48,786 bases of DNA from the NCBI GenBank assembly GCA_014879875.1, contig JACSRF010000334.1, positions 1 through 48,786 on the forward strand, in the 5' to 3' direction. Below the pieces are notes generated by a model. It saw only the letters and a list, made by a program, of their open reading frames with translations. It was not told where the DNA came from and ran no database searches. This document shows, in pieces, positions 34,975 to 43,396 of the stretch (its first letter is position 1; every line of letters starts with the position of its first letter). A program made the position numbers and the translations under genes. This stretch comes from Anaerolinea sp. Its GTDB lineage: Bacteria > Chloroflexota > Anaerolineae > Promineifilales > Promineifilaceae.

Positions 34975-34980
34975 TATACT
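34975..34980 (+). promoter_or_regulatory. Extended -10 box for a probably leaderless regulator mRNA
   Basis: TGCTATACT (box TATACT at 34975-34980, with an upstream TG) ends six bases before ATG 34987. No ribosome site is present. Confidence 0.5.
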
Positions 34981-34986
34981 TACGGC

Positions 34987-36339
34987 ATGGCGCTGAAAAA
35001 TAAACCGGGACAACGTTTAACCTTTCTGCCCACGGCCGACGTTGCGGCGTTAGCCGAATGTCTGGTCGCCTTTGCCAATGGGGATGGTGGGCTGATCGTG
35101 CTGGGGCTGGATGAAACCGGGCAGGCCACGGCCACCATTTGGGACGAGGAAGCCGAAGGGGCGCTGCGCGCGGCTGCGCGCCACTGTCGTCCGCCTGTCC
35201 CCAGCCAATGGCAGCCGGTCGAGACCAAACAGGGGGTGTTGATTGGCATCAACGTGCCGCGCAGCCCGGATTTGCACAGCCTGGATGACGGCCGTGTACT
35301 GGTGCGTAGTGGCGATTGGAATCGTCTCCTCTCTGGTGATGAAATCCGCAACCTGGCAGCCAGCAAAAACACGGCCGAATTTGAAACCGACATTGTGCCC
35401 GGCGCGCGCCCGGATGACCTGAACCCGGACACTATCCGCGAATACCTGGGCATGCGCGAACGGCGCGGCGCAGCCAAAGTAAGTGACCTGGATCAACTGT
35501 TGTTTGAAATTGGGGCCACCGACCGCGAAGGAAACCCCACCACCGTTGGCATCCTGCTCTTTGGCAAAAATCCGCAAGCCTTTTTCCCGCAAAGTGGCGT
35601 TGTCTTTGTCAAGTTCCCCGGCGTTGAACCGCGTGGCCCGGATGGCGGCATTGGCTACGGCCGTCGCGATGAGCTGACCGGCCCTTTGGCGCGTATTGTC
35701 GAACGCGCCTGGAATGTCGTTTTTGAAGAAATGCGTGTTGGGGCCACGGTGAATGGTCTCAGCCGTGAAGAATTAACCGAATACCCCCGCTTTGCCGTGC
35801 GTGAGGCGCTGGTCAATGCCGTCGCCCACCGCGATTACCGCATCAGCGGGCGGCGTATTGAAATCCGCATGTATGCCGACCGCCTGGAAATTATCAGCCC
35901 TGGTGGGCTGCCCGGCTATATCACCCTGGACAACCTGGTTGAGGAACATTTTTCGCGTAACCCGCGCCTGGTGCATGGGTTGTACCAGTGGGGGTATATC
36001 GAAGAACTGGGGTTGGGCATTGACCAAATGATCGAAGATATGGTGCAGGCCGGCCACGATCCGCCTACGTTCCAGGCCATGCCCCATTCATTTACGGTTA
36101 CGCTGTCGAACAAACGAGAACGGCCGTCCGTCCCCCGCTGGACACACAGTATGAACGAACGGCAGACAAGGGCGCTGGCGTTTATCCGTGAAAATGGTAG
36201 TATCACCAATCGAGATTACAAACAATTATGCCCAAATGTTTCTACTGAGACGCTGCGCCGCGATCTGGCAGATTTGGTGGAACGGGGCGTTGTCTTAAAA
36301 ATTGGCTCTAAAAAGGGGACGAACTACATTTTGAAGTAA
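34987..36339 (+). CDS. AlbA_2 (Schlafen-like) / HATPase_c_4 transcriptional regulator-like protein
   Basis: The 450-residue protein starts with an AlbA_2 domain (about 15-125, with LVAFANGDGGLIVLGLDETG and VLVRSGDWNRLLSGDE). A central GHKL-type ATPase domain (about 265-320) has ALVNAVAHRDYRISGRRIEI and the glycine loop IISPGGLPG. A C-terminal winged helix (about 390-450) has NGSITNRDYKQL and TLRRDLADLVERGVV. Members of this group are annotated as putative DNA-binding regulators or ATP-dependent helicase-like proteins. It is followed by direct repeats that could be its own binding sites (speculative) and by a terminator. Confidence 0.82.
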   Translation: MALKNKPGQRLTFLPTADVAALAECLVAFANGDGGLIVLGLDETGQATATIWDEEAEGALRAAARHCRPPVPSQWQPVETKQGVLIGINVPRSPDLHSLDDGRVLVRSGDWNRLLSGDEIRNLAASKNTAEFETDIVPGARPDDLNPDTIREYLGMRERRGAAKVSDLDQLLFEIGATDREGNPTTVGILLFGKNPQAFFPQSGVVFVKFPGVEPRGPDGGIGYGRRDELTGPLARIVERAWNVVFEEMRVGATVNGLSREELTEYPRFAVREALVNAVAHRDYRISGRRIEIRMYADRLEIISPGGLPGYITLDNLVEEHFSRNPRLVHGLYQWGYIEELGLGIDQMIEDMVQAGHDPPTFQAMPHSFTVTLSNKRERPSVPRWTHSMNERQTRALAFIRENGSITNRDYKQLCPNVSTETLRRDLADLVERGVVLKIGSKKGTNYILK

Positions 36340-36344
36340 TCCCT

Positions 36345-36390
36345 TATCCCAAACATATCCCACATTTATCCCACATAGTAATGTGGGATA
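36345..36390. promoter_or_regulatory. Three phased 11-bp direct repeats plus an inverted copy
   Basis: TATCCC starts at 36345, 36356 and 36367, an exact 11-bp spacing, and ATGTGGGATA at 36381-36390 is an inverted copy. The spacing puts the repeats on one face of the helix, as in operators or iterons. The last repeat and the inverted copy also form the terminator stem. Confidence 0.5.
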
Positions 36391-36395
36391 TTTTT
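36367..36395 (+). terminator. Rho-independent terminator
   Basis: TATCCCACAT (36367-36376), loop AGTA, exact complement (36381-36390) and five Ts follow the regulator's stop codon at 36339. It should separate that gene from the sensor-like gene at 36412. Confidence 0.8.
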
Positions 36396-36411
36396 GGGAA
36401 ATGAAACGCAC

Positions 36412-38595
36412 ATGTCTCTAACACAACAATTCATTGTCATTTCCATATTTCCCCTTAGTTTTCTCTTGATGATTGGTTATGTGTGGCGATCTGACGTCAA
36501 GCAAAAACCATTGCTGAAACGTTGGTCATGGACGCTGCTGATGGCTGCCATTTGGGCGAGCGGCTTGCTGCGTTTTTATGGCGGGATGACCTTTCCATCA
36601 TCCCTTGTCTTTGGTTGGGGCGTCGCTGCGAAATATGCGCTTGATCTGGCAGCGTTGGGTATTTTGCTAACCACGGTGGCTTACCTTTCGATCTCCCGCG
36701 AACGCAGCATACTCGTCACGGTGGTGTCCGGTTTGTTTATCGCCTTCGGCCTGGTTCTGGACCCCGCTGTTTGGGGCAATTATCTCCCTGATTTTGTGTT
36801 GGCCGACCAAACTGTTCGCCATTTTGATTTATGGGCGGCCGTTTGGGTTGCCAGTTGGCTGCTGCCGGTGTTGGCTTCCTGGCTGATAACGCGGCAGCTT
36901 AGCACAACGCTGCCACTGTCTCTCTATCGTAACAAAATTAGCTATTGGTTGCTGATGCTGTTTTTGTTTGGCGTTGGTGGGGCGCTGGCTTCTATCCATC
37001 AACCACGCCAACCCATCTGGCAGGAAACGGCGCTGCTGCTAATTTTACCGGCGCTGTTGGTGGGCACGGTGAGCATTGCCCGCAGCCAATTACCTGATTT
37101 ACAGTTGGCGCTGCGCCAGGTTTTGCGACGTTTATCTGGGACGTTCATCATTTTTGGATTAACGTGGGCCGCCCTCTGGTTTATTACCAGGCGGTTGGAA
37201 GCCATTCCTCTTGGGGTCAGCCCTAATTTGCTGTTGGTGTTGACGGCCGCTTTGTTTGCCGGCCTGTTTACCGTCACTTTTCGCTTTATTAATGACCTGA
37301 CGCGCCGCTTGTTTTTGCCATCAGCGGCGCGGCAGGCGGTAGCAATGTCAGACTATGTGACGATGACCGGGTATCTGCCGGAACCGGAACAGTTAGGCGA
37401 TTCCTTTTTAGGGGTTGTCAGCGCCAACATTACCGTCAATGATGTGTGGCTGCTGACAACAGAATCGGGGCCAGGAGGGCAGTTGGTGTTACGGCCGTTA
37501 AGCCACACCGGCGCCACGCCACCGCCAGCCATTCAGTTTGCCAGTGATAATCCATTTGCTACTTATTTGTACAACAATGACGCCCCGCTGGCGCAGGATG
37601 ACATTAATAATTTGCGCGCCTTCACGCCTATGACAACGGCCGAAAAAGAGATGATTGCCGGGTGGCAGCGTGTGTTGTATGCGCCCCTGCGCGCCGGTAA
37701 TGCGCTGGTTGGCGTACTGGCCTTGGGCGCAAAACTTTGGGGCGAGATGTACACGATGTCTGATTTGCAGACATTGCAGCTGTTGGTCACGCAGTTTAGC
37801 CCACTCTTGGCCCAATCGCGCAATCTGGCTAATCTGCACCGGGTCAATGAGTATGTGTTTCAACAAAATCAACTGTTGGCGCAAACCAGGCAGCATTTAC
37901 AATCTCTGGCTGAGTTAAATGAGCAATTTGCGCAGTACATTTCACCGGATTTGAAACGACCGCTGCGCGCCATCAGTGAAAGCCTGACCCAATTGCGCAG
38001 CAAAACGGAAGAAACCGCCATCCTGTCTCAAATCGAAACCATACAGCAGCAGTTAGCGCAGGCGCAAATCCCCCTGGATAAATTGATCAACGTCGCCGCG
38101 CATTTGCAAAACCGGACGCATTTCCAATTTGAACTGGTGCAGTTAGATGAAATTGCCCGCACGGTGCAGCGACGCCTGAACGCCATGGCTGGCGCCCGGC
38201 ACGTACACTTGGATTTTGAAGCAGGAGGTCCCGTCTCCCCAATTCTGGCCGATGCTGCACAGTTGACCGAAGCTGTGCAGCATGTGCTGCACAATGCGAT
38301 CAAATTCAACAAAATTGGCGGGATTGTCACCATGAGCTGCGGCACGGCTGGCAGTGAAGTGTATCTGCGCGTGGTAGACACAGGCGTGGGCATTCCCCCA
38401 GAACGGTTAGACATGATTCAGGACGGGTATGTGGCTTTTAACGCGAATGCGAATGAACAGGGACGTAAAGCAAACCTGGGATTAACGTTGGCTTATTTTA
38501 TTATCACTGCCCATGGCGGCCGTTTGGAAATGCAGAGTAAATATGGGTCTGGCAGCAGGTTTACGATCTATTTGCCGCTTGTGCTGCAAGAATAG
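36412..38595 (+). CDS. Membrane sensor protein with degenerate histidine kinase core
   Basis: The protein is 727 residues from ATG 36412. About eight membrane helices (residues 5-300) are followed by a GAF-like region (about 325-465), a helical linker, a DHp-like helix and a GHKL ATPase domain. The ATPase motifs are present (HNAIKFN, VVDTGVGIP, GLTLAYFIITAHGG). In the DHp helix the HELRTPL-type motif reads SPDLKRPL, so Pro512 stands where the phosphorylated histidine should be. It therefore cannot autophosphorylate in the usual way. A role as a regulator of another kinase, or as a binding-only sensor, is possible (inference). It is 9 bp ahead of the VWA gene and probably co-transcribed. Confidence 0.82.
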   Translation: MSLTQQFIVISIFPLSFLLMIGYVWRSDVKQKPLLKRWSWTLLMAAIWASGLLRFYGGMTFPSSLVFGWGVAAKYALDLAALGILLTTVAYLSISRERSILVTVVSGLFIAFGLVLDPAVWGNYLPDFVLADQTVRHFDLWAAVWVASWLLPVLASWLITRQLSTTLPLSLYRNKISYWLLMLFLFGVGGALASIHQPRQPIWQETALLLILPALLVGTVSIARSQLPDLQLALRQVLRRLSGTFIIFGLTWAALWFITRRLEAIPLGVSPNLLLVLTAALFAGLFTVTFRFINDLTRRLFLPSAARQAVAMSDYVTMTGYLPEPEQLGDSFLGVVSANITVNDVWLLTTESGPGGQLVLRPLSHTGATPPPAIQFASDNPFATYLYNNDAPLAQDDINNLRAFTPMTTAEKEMIAGWQRVLYAPLRAGNALVGVLALGAKLWGEMYTMSDLQTLQLLVTQFSPLLAQSRNLANLHRVNEYVFQQNQLLAQTRQHLQSLAELNEQFAQYISPDLKRPLRAISESLTQLRSKTEETAILSQIETIQQQLAQAQIPLDKLINVAAHLQNRTHFQFELVQLDEIARTVQRRLNAMAGARHVHLDFEAGGPVSPILADAAQLTEAVQHVLHNAIKFNKIGGIVTMSCGTAGSEVYLRVVDTGVGIPPERLDMIQDGYVAFNANANEQGRKANLGLTLAYFIITAHGGRLEMQSKYGSGSRFTIYLPLVLQE

Positions 38596-38604
38596 GGGTG
38601 AAGG

Positions 38605-41538
38605 ATGAGTTTTACGACGCCGTTGGCGCTGCTGCTCCTTGCCACCATCCCTTACTTTTTCTGGTTAGGACGGCCGCGCGTGCCTATTCGCCGCTGGCGG
38701 GCGTGGAGCAGTTTGGGGCTGCGCCTGCTCATTATCATGCTGCTCACCCTCAGCCTGGCCGGAACGCAAATGGTGCGGGCGGCCGACGAACTGGCTGTTG
38801 TTTTTTTGATTGACGCCTCTGACTCCATGAATGCCGCGCAAGCCGCAGCGGCAGAAACCTTTGTCCGTGATGCGATCACCACCATGACGACGACCGATCA
38901 GGCGGCCGTCATTGTGTTTGGCGCTAATGCCCTGGTGGAACGCCCTATGAGTGGGCTGGCCGAATTGGCCCCTGTTACCTCTGCGCCACAATCACTGCAT
39001 ACCAACCTGGCCGAAGCCATTCGGCTAGGAATGGCGCTGTTTCCGGCGGGCAGCGCGCGGCGCATGGTCGTTCTCAGCGACGGGGCGACGACGTTGGGTG
39101 ACACGACAGCCGCGGCGCAGCTGGCCGCCGCCAGCAGCGTGCAGCTTGATTTCTACTATTTGCCGCGCCAGGATGGCGCCGCCGAGGCGCTGCTAACCAG
39201 TGTCAATGCACCCACGCGCGTCGTCCAGGGCGAAACGTTTCGCCTTGAGGTGACGGCCGAAAGTACGGCCAATATGCCGGCAAATTTGCGTGTGCTGGCC
39301 GGAGGACAAATTGTTTACGAAGCGACGGTATCTCTGCGCACCGGCGCCAATCAGTTTACCATTCCCTTGCGGGCGGCTGCCCAGGAATTTGCCCGCTACC
39401 AGGTACAACTGCTGCCGACGGCCGATACCTATTACCAGAACAATGAGCTATCCGCCTTTACGGAAATTGTCGGCCCGCCGCGCATCTTGTTGGTAGCCAG
39501 TGATGGGACGGTCGCCGATGATGGCTCCCCCATGCCAGATGAAGCGCCGCAACTGCGGTTGGCGTTGGCAGCGGCCGGGCTGGAAGTTGACCAGACAACC
39601 CCGGCCAACCTCCCGGCCAATCTGGCGGCGTTGAGCAATTACGCCAGCATTGTACTGGTGAATGTCAATGCCAAAGATTTGTCGCCGCGCAAAATGGAGG
39701 CGCTGCAACTGTATGTGCGTGATTTGGGCGGCGGGCTGGTGGCCGTTGGCGGCCCGGCCAGCTATGGCATGGGCGGCTATTTCCGCACGCCGTTGGAAGA
39801 AACGCTGCCGGTAGAGATGCAGATTAAGGATCAGGAACGGTTTCCGTCGGTGAGTATCGTCATTGTCATTGACCGTTCGGGCAGCATGGGGGCCATGGAA
39901 GGGGGTGTTACCAAGATCCAACTGGCAGCCGAGGGGGCGGTACGGGTGGTGGAGCTGCTCAATGATTTTGACGAAATCACAGTGATTCCGGTAGATACGC
40001 AGCCGAATAACCCGATTGGCCCGCTGCCGGCCGGTGACAAGGCAACGGCCGTTGGCCTGATCCGGCAAATTAGCGCCGGCGGAGGGGGGATTTACGTGCG
40101 CAATGGGTTGGAAGCGGCAGCCGCAGCCCTGGCGAACAGCCCTAATCAGGTGAAACATATTATCTTGCTGGCGGATGGCGCGGATTCGGAACAAAAGGAT
40201 GGCGTGCCGGAGTTGATCGCCGGGCTGACGGCGGAAAACGTGACTATTACTACGGTGAGCATTGGGCAAGGGCCAGATACGGCCTGGCTGCAACAGATGG
40301 CGGAATTGGGCAACGGCCGTTTCCATTTCACCGATCAGGCCGCTAATTTGCCACAAATCTTCACACAAGAAACCACTTCCATCCAACGCAGTTACCTGGT
40401 GGAGGAGCGGTTTTTCCCTATTCTGGGCAGCAGCAGCCCTGTTTTGACGGGCATAACGGCCGTACCCCCACTTTATGGTTACGTGGGAACCAGCGCCAAA
40501 GGTACGGCGCAGGTCATCTTGAAAACACATTTGGATGATCCGCTGCTGGCTGCCTGGCAATATGGATTAGGGCGGGCTGTCGCCTGGACGTCAGACGCCA
40601 CCGGCCGTTGGGGGATAGATTGGGTGCGTTGGAATGGGTTCCCGGTGTTTTGGGCGCAAGTGGTACGTTGGACGGTGGCGCAAGGGGTGAACAGCCAGGT
40701 GGAAACGACCGTCACCCTGCAACAGGGACACGCGACGCTGATGGTAAATGCGCGCGGCAGCGACAATACCTTCCTCAATAACCTGGTAATGGAATCCAAC
40801 GTTATCGCGCCGGATGGCGTTGTCACCAACCTTAACCTGGTGCAAGTTGCCCCAGGGCAGTATACGACCTCTTTCACTCCGCAAGCAGAGGGGGCTTATC
40901 TGATTCGTGTGGCCGGCCGTGATGATGAGGTTGTCGTTGCCCAAACCAGTGGTTGGGTGCTGGGTTATTCGCCAGAATACCAGCAGTTGGAGAGCAACCC
41001 GGCGCTGCTGGCGGCGTTGGCCGAATTGACCGGGGGCAGGGATTTAAGCGCGACCGATGGGGGGGTAACGGCCGTTTTCGACCACACGCTGCCCGGGCAG
41101 ACAGCCACACGCCCTATCTGGCCCTGGTTGACGGGCATGGCCCTCATGCTGCTGCCGCTGGATGTCGCCACGCGCCGCCTGGCGTTGACGCGCCGCGATT
41201 GGCAGCGCGCCTGGGCGGCGACTTTTGGTCGCTGGCGCCCATTGGCCGCGCCGTCCACCACAACCCGTCCTGAACAAGTGTCACGATTGTTCCAGGCAAA
41301 AGAGCGCGCCGGCACACAACGACCGGCCAATCCAGCTACTCCTCTTTCCCCTGACACAACATCGCTGGGTGAGCCAGCGCCCACCGGGCCCACACCTTCC
41401 CCTGCGCCCTCATCTGCGCCGGCCCAGGCGCCGCCCAAAGCGGTAAAACCGCCCACACCGGCAGGCACACCGCCGGTTTCAGGCACATTGGCCGCGCGCC
41501 TGTTAGCTAAAAAACGGGATCAAGCAGATGATGTATAA
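38605..41538 (+). CDS. Large membrane protein with two VWA domains and a GATase-like domain
   Basis: The 977-residue protein begins with two membrane helices (residues 5-20 and 33-50) of BatA-like type. VWA domain 1 starts at FLIDASDSM (Asp70). A beta-rich segment and a class-I glutamine-amidotransferase-like region follow (ILLVASDG, then GGGLVAVGGPASYGMGGY). VWA domain 2 starts at VIVIDRSGSMG (Asp423). Both VWA domains keep the DxSxS metal site. A final membrane helix (about 833-850) precedes a Pro/Ala-rich cytoplasmic tail. The layout matches bacterial VWA/YfbK-like surface proteins of unknown function. AGG lies close to the ATG at 38605. Confidence 0.85.
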   Translation: MSFTTPLALLLLATIPYFFWLGRPRVPIRRWRAWSSLGLRLLIIMLLTLSLAGTQMVRAADELAVVFLIDASDSMNAAQAAAAETFVRDAITTMTTTDQAAVIVFGANALVERPMSGLAELAPVTSAPQSLHTNLAEAIRLGMALFPAGSARRMVVLSDGATTLGDTTAAAQLAAASSVQLDFYYLPRQDGAAEALLTSVNAPTRVVQGETFRLEVTAESTANMPANLRVLAGGQIVYEATVSLRTGANQFTIPLRAAAQEFARYQVQLLPTADTYYQNNELSAFTEIVGPPRILLVASDGTVADDGSPMPDEAPQLRLALAAAGLEVDQTTPANLPANLAALSNYASIVLVNVNAKDLSPRKMEALQLYVRDLGGGLVAVGGPASYGMGGYFRTPLEETLPVEMQIKDQERFPSVSIVIVIDRSGSMGAMEGGVTKIQLAAEGAVRVVELLNDFDEITVIPVDTQPNNPIGPLPAGDKATAVGLIRQISAGGGGIYVRNGLEAAAAALANSPNQVKHIILLADGADSEQKDGVPELIAGLTAENVTITTVSIGQGPDTAWLQQMAELGNGRFHFTDQAANLPQIFTQETTSIQRSYLVEERFFPILGSSSPVLTGITAVPPLYGYVGTSAKGTAQVILKTHLDDPLLAAWQYGLGRAVAWTSDATGRWGIDWVRWNGFPVFWAQVVRWTVAQGVNSQVETTVTLQQGHATLMVNARGSDNTFLNNLVMESNVIAPDGVVTNLNLVQVAPGQYTTSFTPQAEGAYLIRVAGRDDEVVVAQTSGWVLGYSPEYQQLESNPALLAALAELTGGRDLSATDGGVTAVFDHTLPGQTATRPIWPWLTGMALMLLPLDVATRRLALTRRDWQRAWAATFGRWRPLAAPSTTTRPEQVSRLFQAKERAGTQRPANPATPLSPDTTSLGEPAPTGPTPSPAPSSAPAQAPPKAVKPPTPAGTPPVSGTLAARLLAKKRDQADDV

Positions 41539-41674
41539 TAGTGGGACAAAAGTCATCAAAAAGCTTTTGTGTCACACATCAGGCGACATATCATTTCAAT
41601 ACGCTACCTTAATGTCAAATGAAACCTTTCATGAATAACCTGGATGTTCTAGAAGTTAGGAAGGAGTACGCACA
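41539..41674. other. Intergenic region before the first subtilase module
   Basis: A TATAAT at 41534-41539 overlaps the end of the VWA gene but has no good -35 partner. AAAAGCTTTT near 41570 is a small palindrome. AGGAG at 41662-41666 is the ribosome site for ATG 41675. Confidence 0.4.
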
Positions 41675-43327
41675 ATGAAAAAGTCTATCGTTTTACTGGT
41701 GTTATTGCTGATGATAACGGCCGTTACTGGTTTCGTGGGGATTACCGGTGACAATGTTTCTATGATCGTGCAGGCAGCGAATGTGGAAACGGCCGTCTCG
41801 TTAGCACAAGCGTATGGGGGACAGGTGCGGGAGCCGCTAGACATCATTCATGCCGTTGCGGCAAACATTCCCCGCGCGCGCCTCGCCGCTCTCAGTCAAG
41901 ATTCGCGATTAGTCAATATTTACCCTGACGATACCGTCTATCTTGCCGGGGGACAGCTCAGGAACGCACCCGAATCTTATTTCCCTGAAGCCATGGGCGT
42001 TGATCAGGTGTGGGATGCAAATATCACCGGCAATGGGGTGACGGTGGCGGTGGTGGACACCGGCATTGCGCCATTTGTATGGAGCGTGCAGCGGATCATA
42101 GCCCGTTATGATGCTTTGGACTATGGCCCCCATTTCGTAGATCTGCATGGGCACGGAACAATGATGGCCAGTATTATCGGCAACCAAACCCAGGATAGTG
42201 ATGGGTATATCGGCGTTGCGCCAGACGTTAATTTCGTAGACGTGCGCGTTCTTGATCAGCATGGACAGGGAACGTATACAGACGTTATTGAAGGTCTCAA
42301 CTGGATTCTGGCGCACAAAGACGCATACAACATTCGCGTCGTTAACCTCTCTCTCATTGCCGCGGTATCTGGTCCCTATTGGGCAAATCCGATTAACCAG
42401 GCTGTCGAAGCGCTGTGGGATGCGGGTATTGTTGTCGTTGCCGCCGCCGGCAATGGCGGCCCAGATGCGCTGACAATTTCGACGCCAGGCAACGATCCAT
42501 TCATCATTACCGTGGGCGCTTTTACTGACAACTTCACCCCCGACGACGTCAATGACGATTATATTACCCCCTTCAGCGGCGCTGGCCCGACGGAAAGCGG
42601 GTTTATCAAACCAGATGTCGTCGCGCCAGGGGCGCACATGGTCGTGACTGTGCATGATAAAATGACTTGGGCACAGCAGAATCCAGATGCGCGTATCACC
42701 AAGTTCTACTATCAAATTGCGGGTACGTCGGCAGCGGCGGCGGCCGTTAGTGGTGTGACGGCGCTGATGTTGCAGGCGAACCCGGACATGACTCCCAATC
42801 AGGTGAAGTACGCCCTCATGGCGTCGGCGCAGCCGGCCGCTTATGCCGATAACTCCTTGACGTGGAGCGTGTATCAACAAGGCTCTGGGCGCGTTTGGGC
42901 GCCTGCGGCTGTGCTGGCTCCCGCTGTCGGCGCCGCCAATGGCAGCATGATCCCTGGTGAAGCTTATATCGGCCCGGTGGTCTACCGTGATGGTCTGTTC
43001 CGTGTGGTTGACGAAACAGGGCAAGATGTACCGGATGGCGAATTTTACACCTGGGATGGCGTGCATGATCCTACCGTCAGCGGCTATGCCTGGGTTGGCG
43101 GTTATGCCTGGGTGGGTGGTTACGCCTGGGTTGGCGGTTATGCCTGGGTAGGTAGTTTTGAATGGCTGCCGTTGGCAGAGGGAGACGATTGGCAAAGCGG
43201 CTACACCTGGGTTGGTGACGAAGGATGGGCGGGCGGTTATGCCTGGGTGGGCGGCTATGCCTGGGTCGGTGGGTATGCCTGGGTTGGCAATTCCATTGTC
43301 CCAGCTTTAATAAATTCCAACGAGTAG
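41675..43327 (+). CDS. Secreted subtilase (S8) with GYAWVG hexapeptide tail, module copy 1
   Basis: The 550-residue protein has a signal peptide (about 1-22), an I9-like propeptide (about 30-90) and an S8 domain with Asp128 (VVDTGIAP), His160 (HGHGTMMAS), oxyanion Asn in AAAGNGGPD and Ser352 (AGTSAAAAAVSG). The proline of the usual GTSMAAPH is replaced. From residue 470 the tail has four GYAWVG repeats, a spacer containing WQSGYTWVGDEGWAGG, then three more repeats. The AGGAG at 41662 fixes the start. It is paralogous to the gene at 45248, and both are followed by a paralogous histidine kinase. The tail matches no domain I can name; cell-surface or polymer binding is a guess. Confidence 0.9.
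   Translation: MKKSIVLLVLLLMITAVTGFVGITGDNVSMIVQAANVETAVSLAQAYGGQVREPLDIIHAVAANIPRARLAALSQDSRLVNIYPDDTVYLAGGQLRNAPESYFPEAMGVDQVWDANITGNGVTVAVVDTGIAPFVWSVQRIIARYDALDYGPHFVDLHGHGTMMASIIGNQTQDSDGYIGVAPDVNFVDVRVLDQHGQGTYTDVIEGLNWILAHKDAYNIRVVNLSLIAAVSGPYWANPINQAVEALWDAGIVVVAAAGNGGPDALTISTPGNDPFIITVGAFTDNFTPDDVNDDYITPFSGAGPTESGFIKPDVVAPGAHMVVTVHDKMTWAQQNPDARITKFYYQIAGTSAAAAAVSGVTALMLQANPDMTPNQVKYALMASAQPAAYADNSLTWSVYQQGSGRVWAPAAVLAPAVGAANGSMIPGEAYIGPVVYRDGLFRVVDETGQDVPDGEFYTWDGVHDPTVSGYAWVGGYAWVGGYAWVGGYAWVGSFEWLPLAEGDDWQSGYTWVGDEGWAGGYAWVGGYAWVGGYAWVGNSIVPALINSNE
43082..43153 (+). repeat. Four 18-bp repeats encoding GYAWVG
   Basis: Four in-frame units encode GYAWVG (residues 470-493). Codons for the same residue vary between units (GTT/GTG/GTA, GGC/GGT), so the units are not recent exact copies. 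A second block of three units is at 43235-43288. Confidence 0.92.
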
Positions 43328-43333
43328 GCAGCG

Positions 43334-43364
43334 GGTAAGGGCGGGTCTTGTACCCGCCCTTACC
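43334..43364. terminator. Strong GC hairpin after subtilase copy 1
   Basis: GGTAAGGGCGGGT, loop CTTGT, then its exact complement form a 13-bp stem seven bases after the stop codon, followed by TGTTTC and a T-rich stretch near 43384. It may limit read-through into the kinase gene at 43397. Confidence 0.65.
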
Positions 43365-43396
43365 TGTTTCTGAATAATTTAGTTTTTTAAATTACC

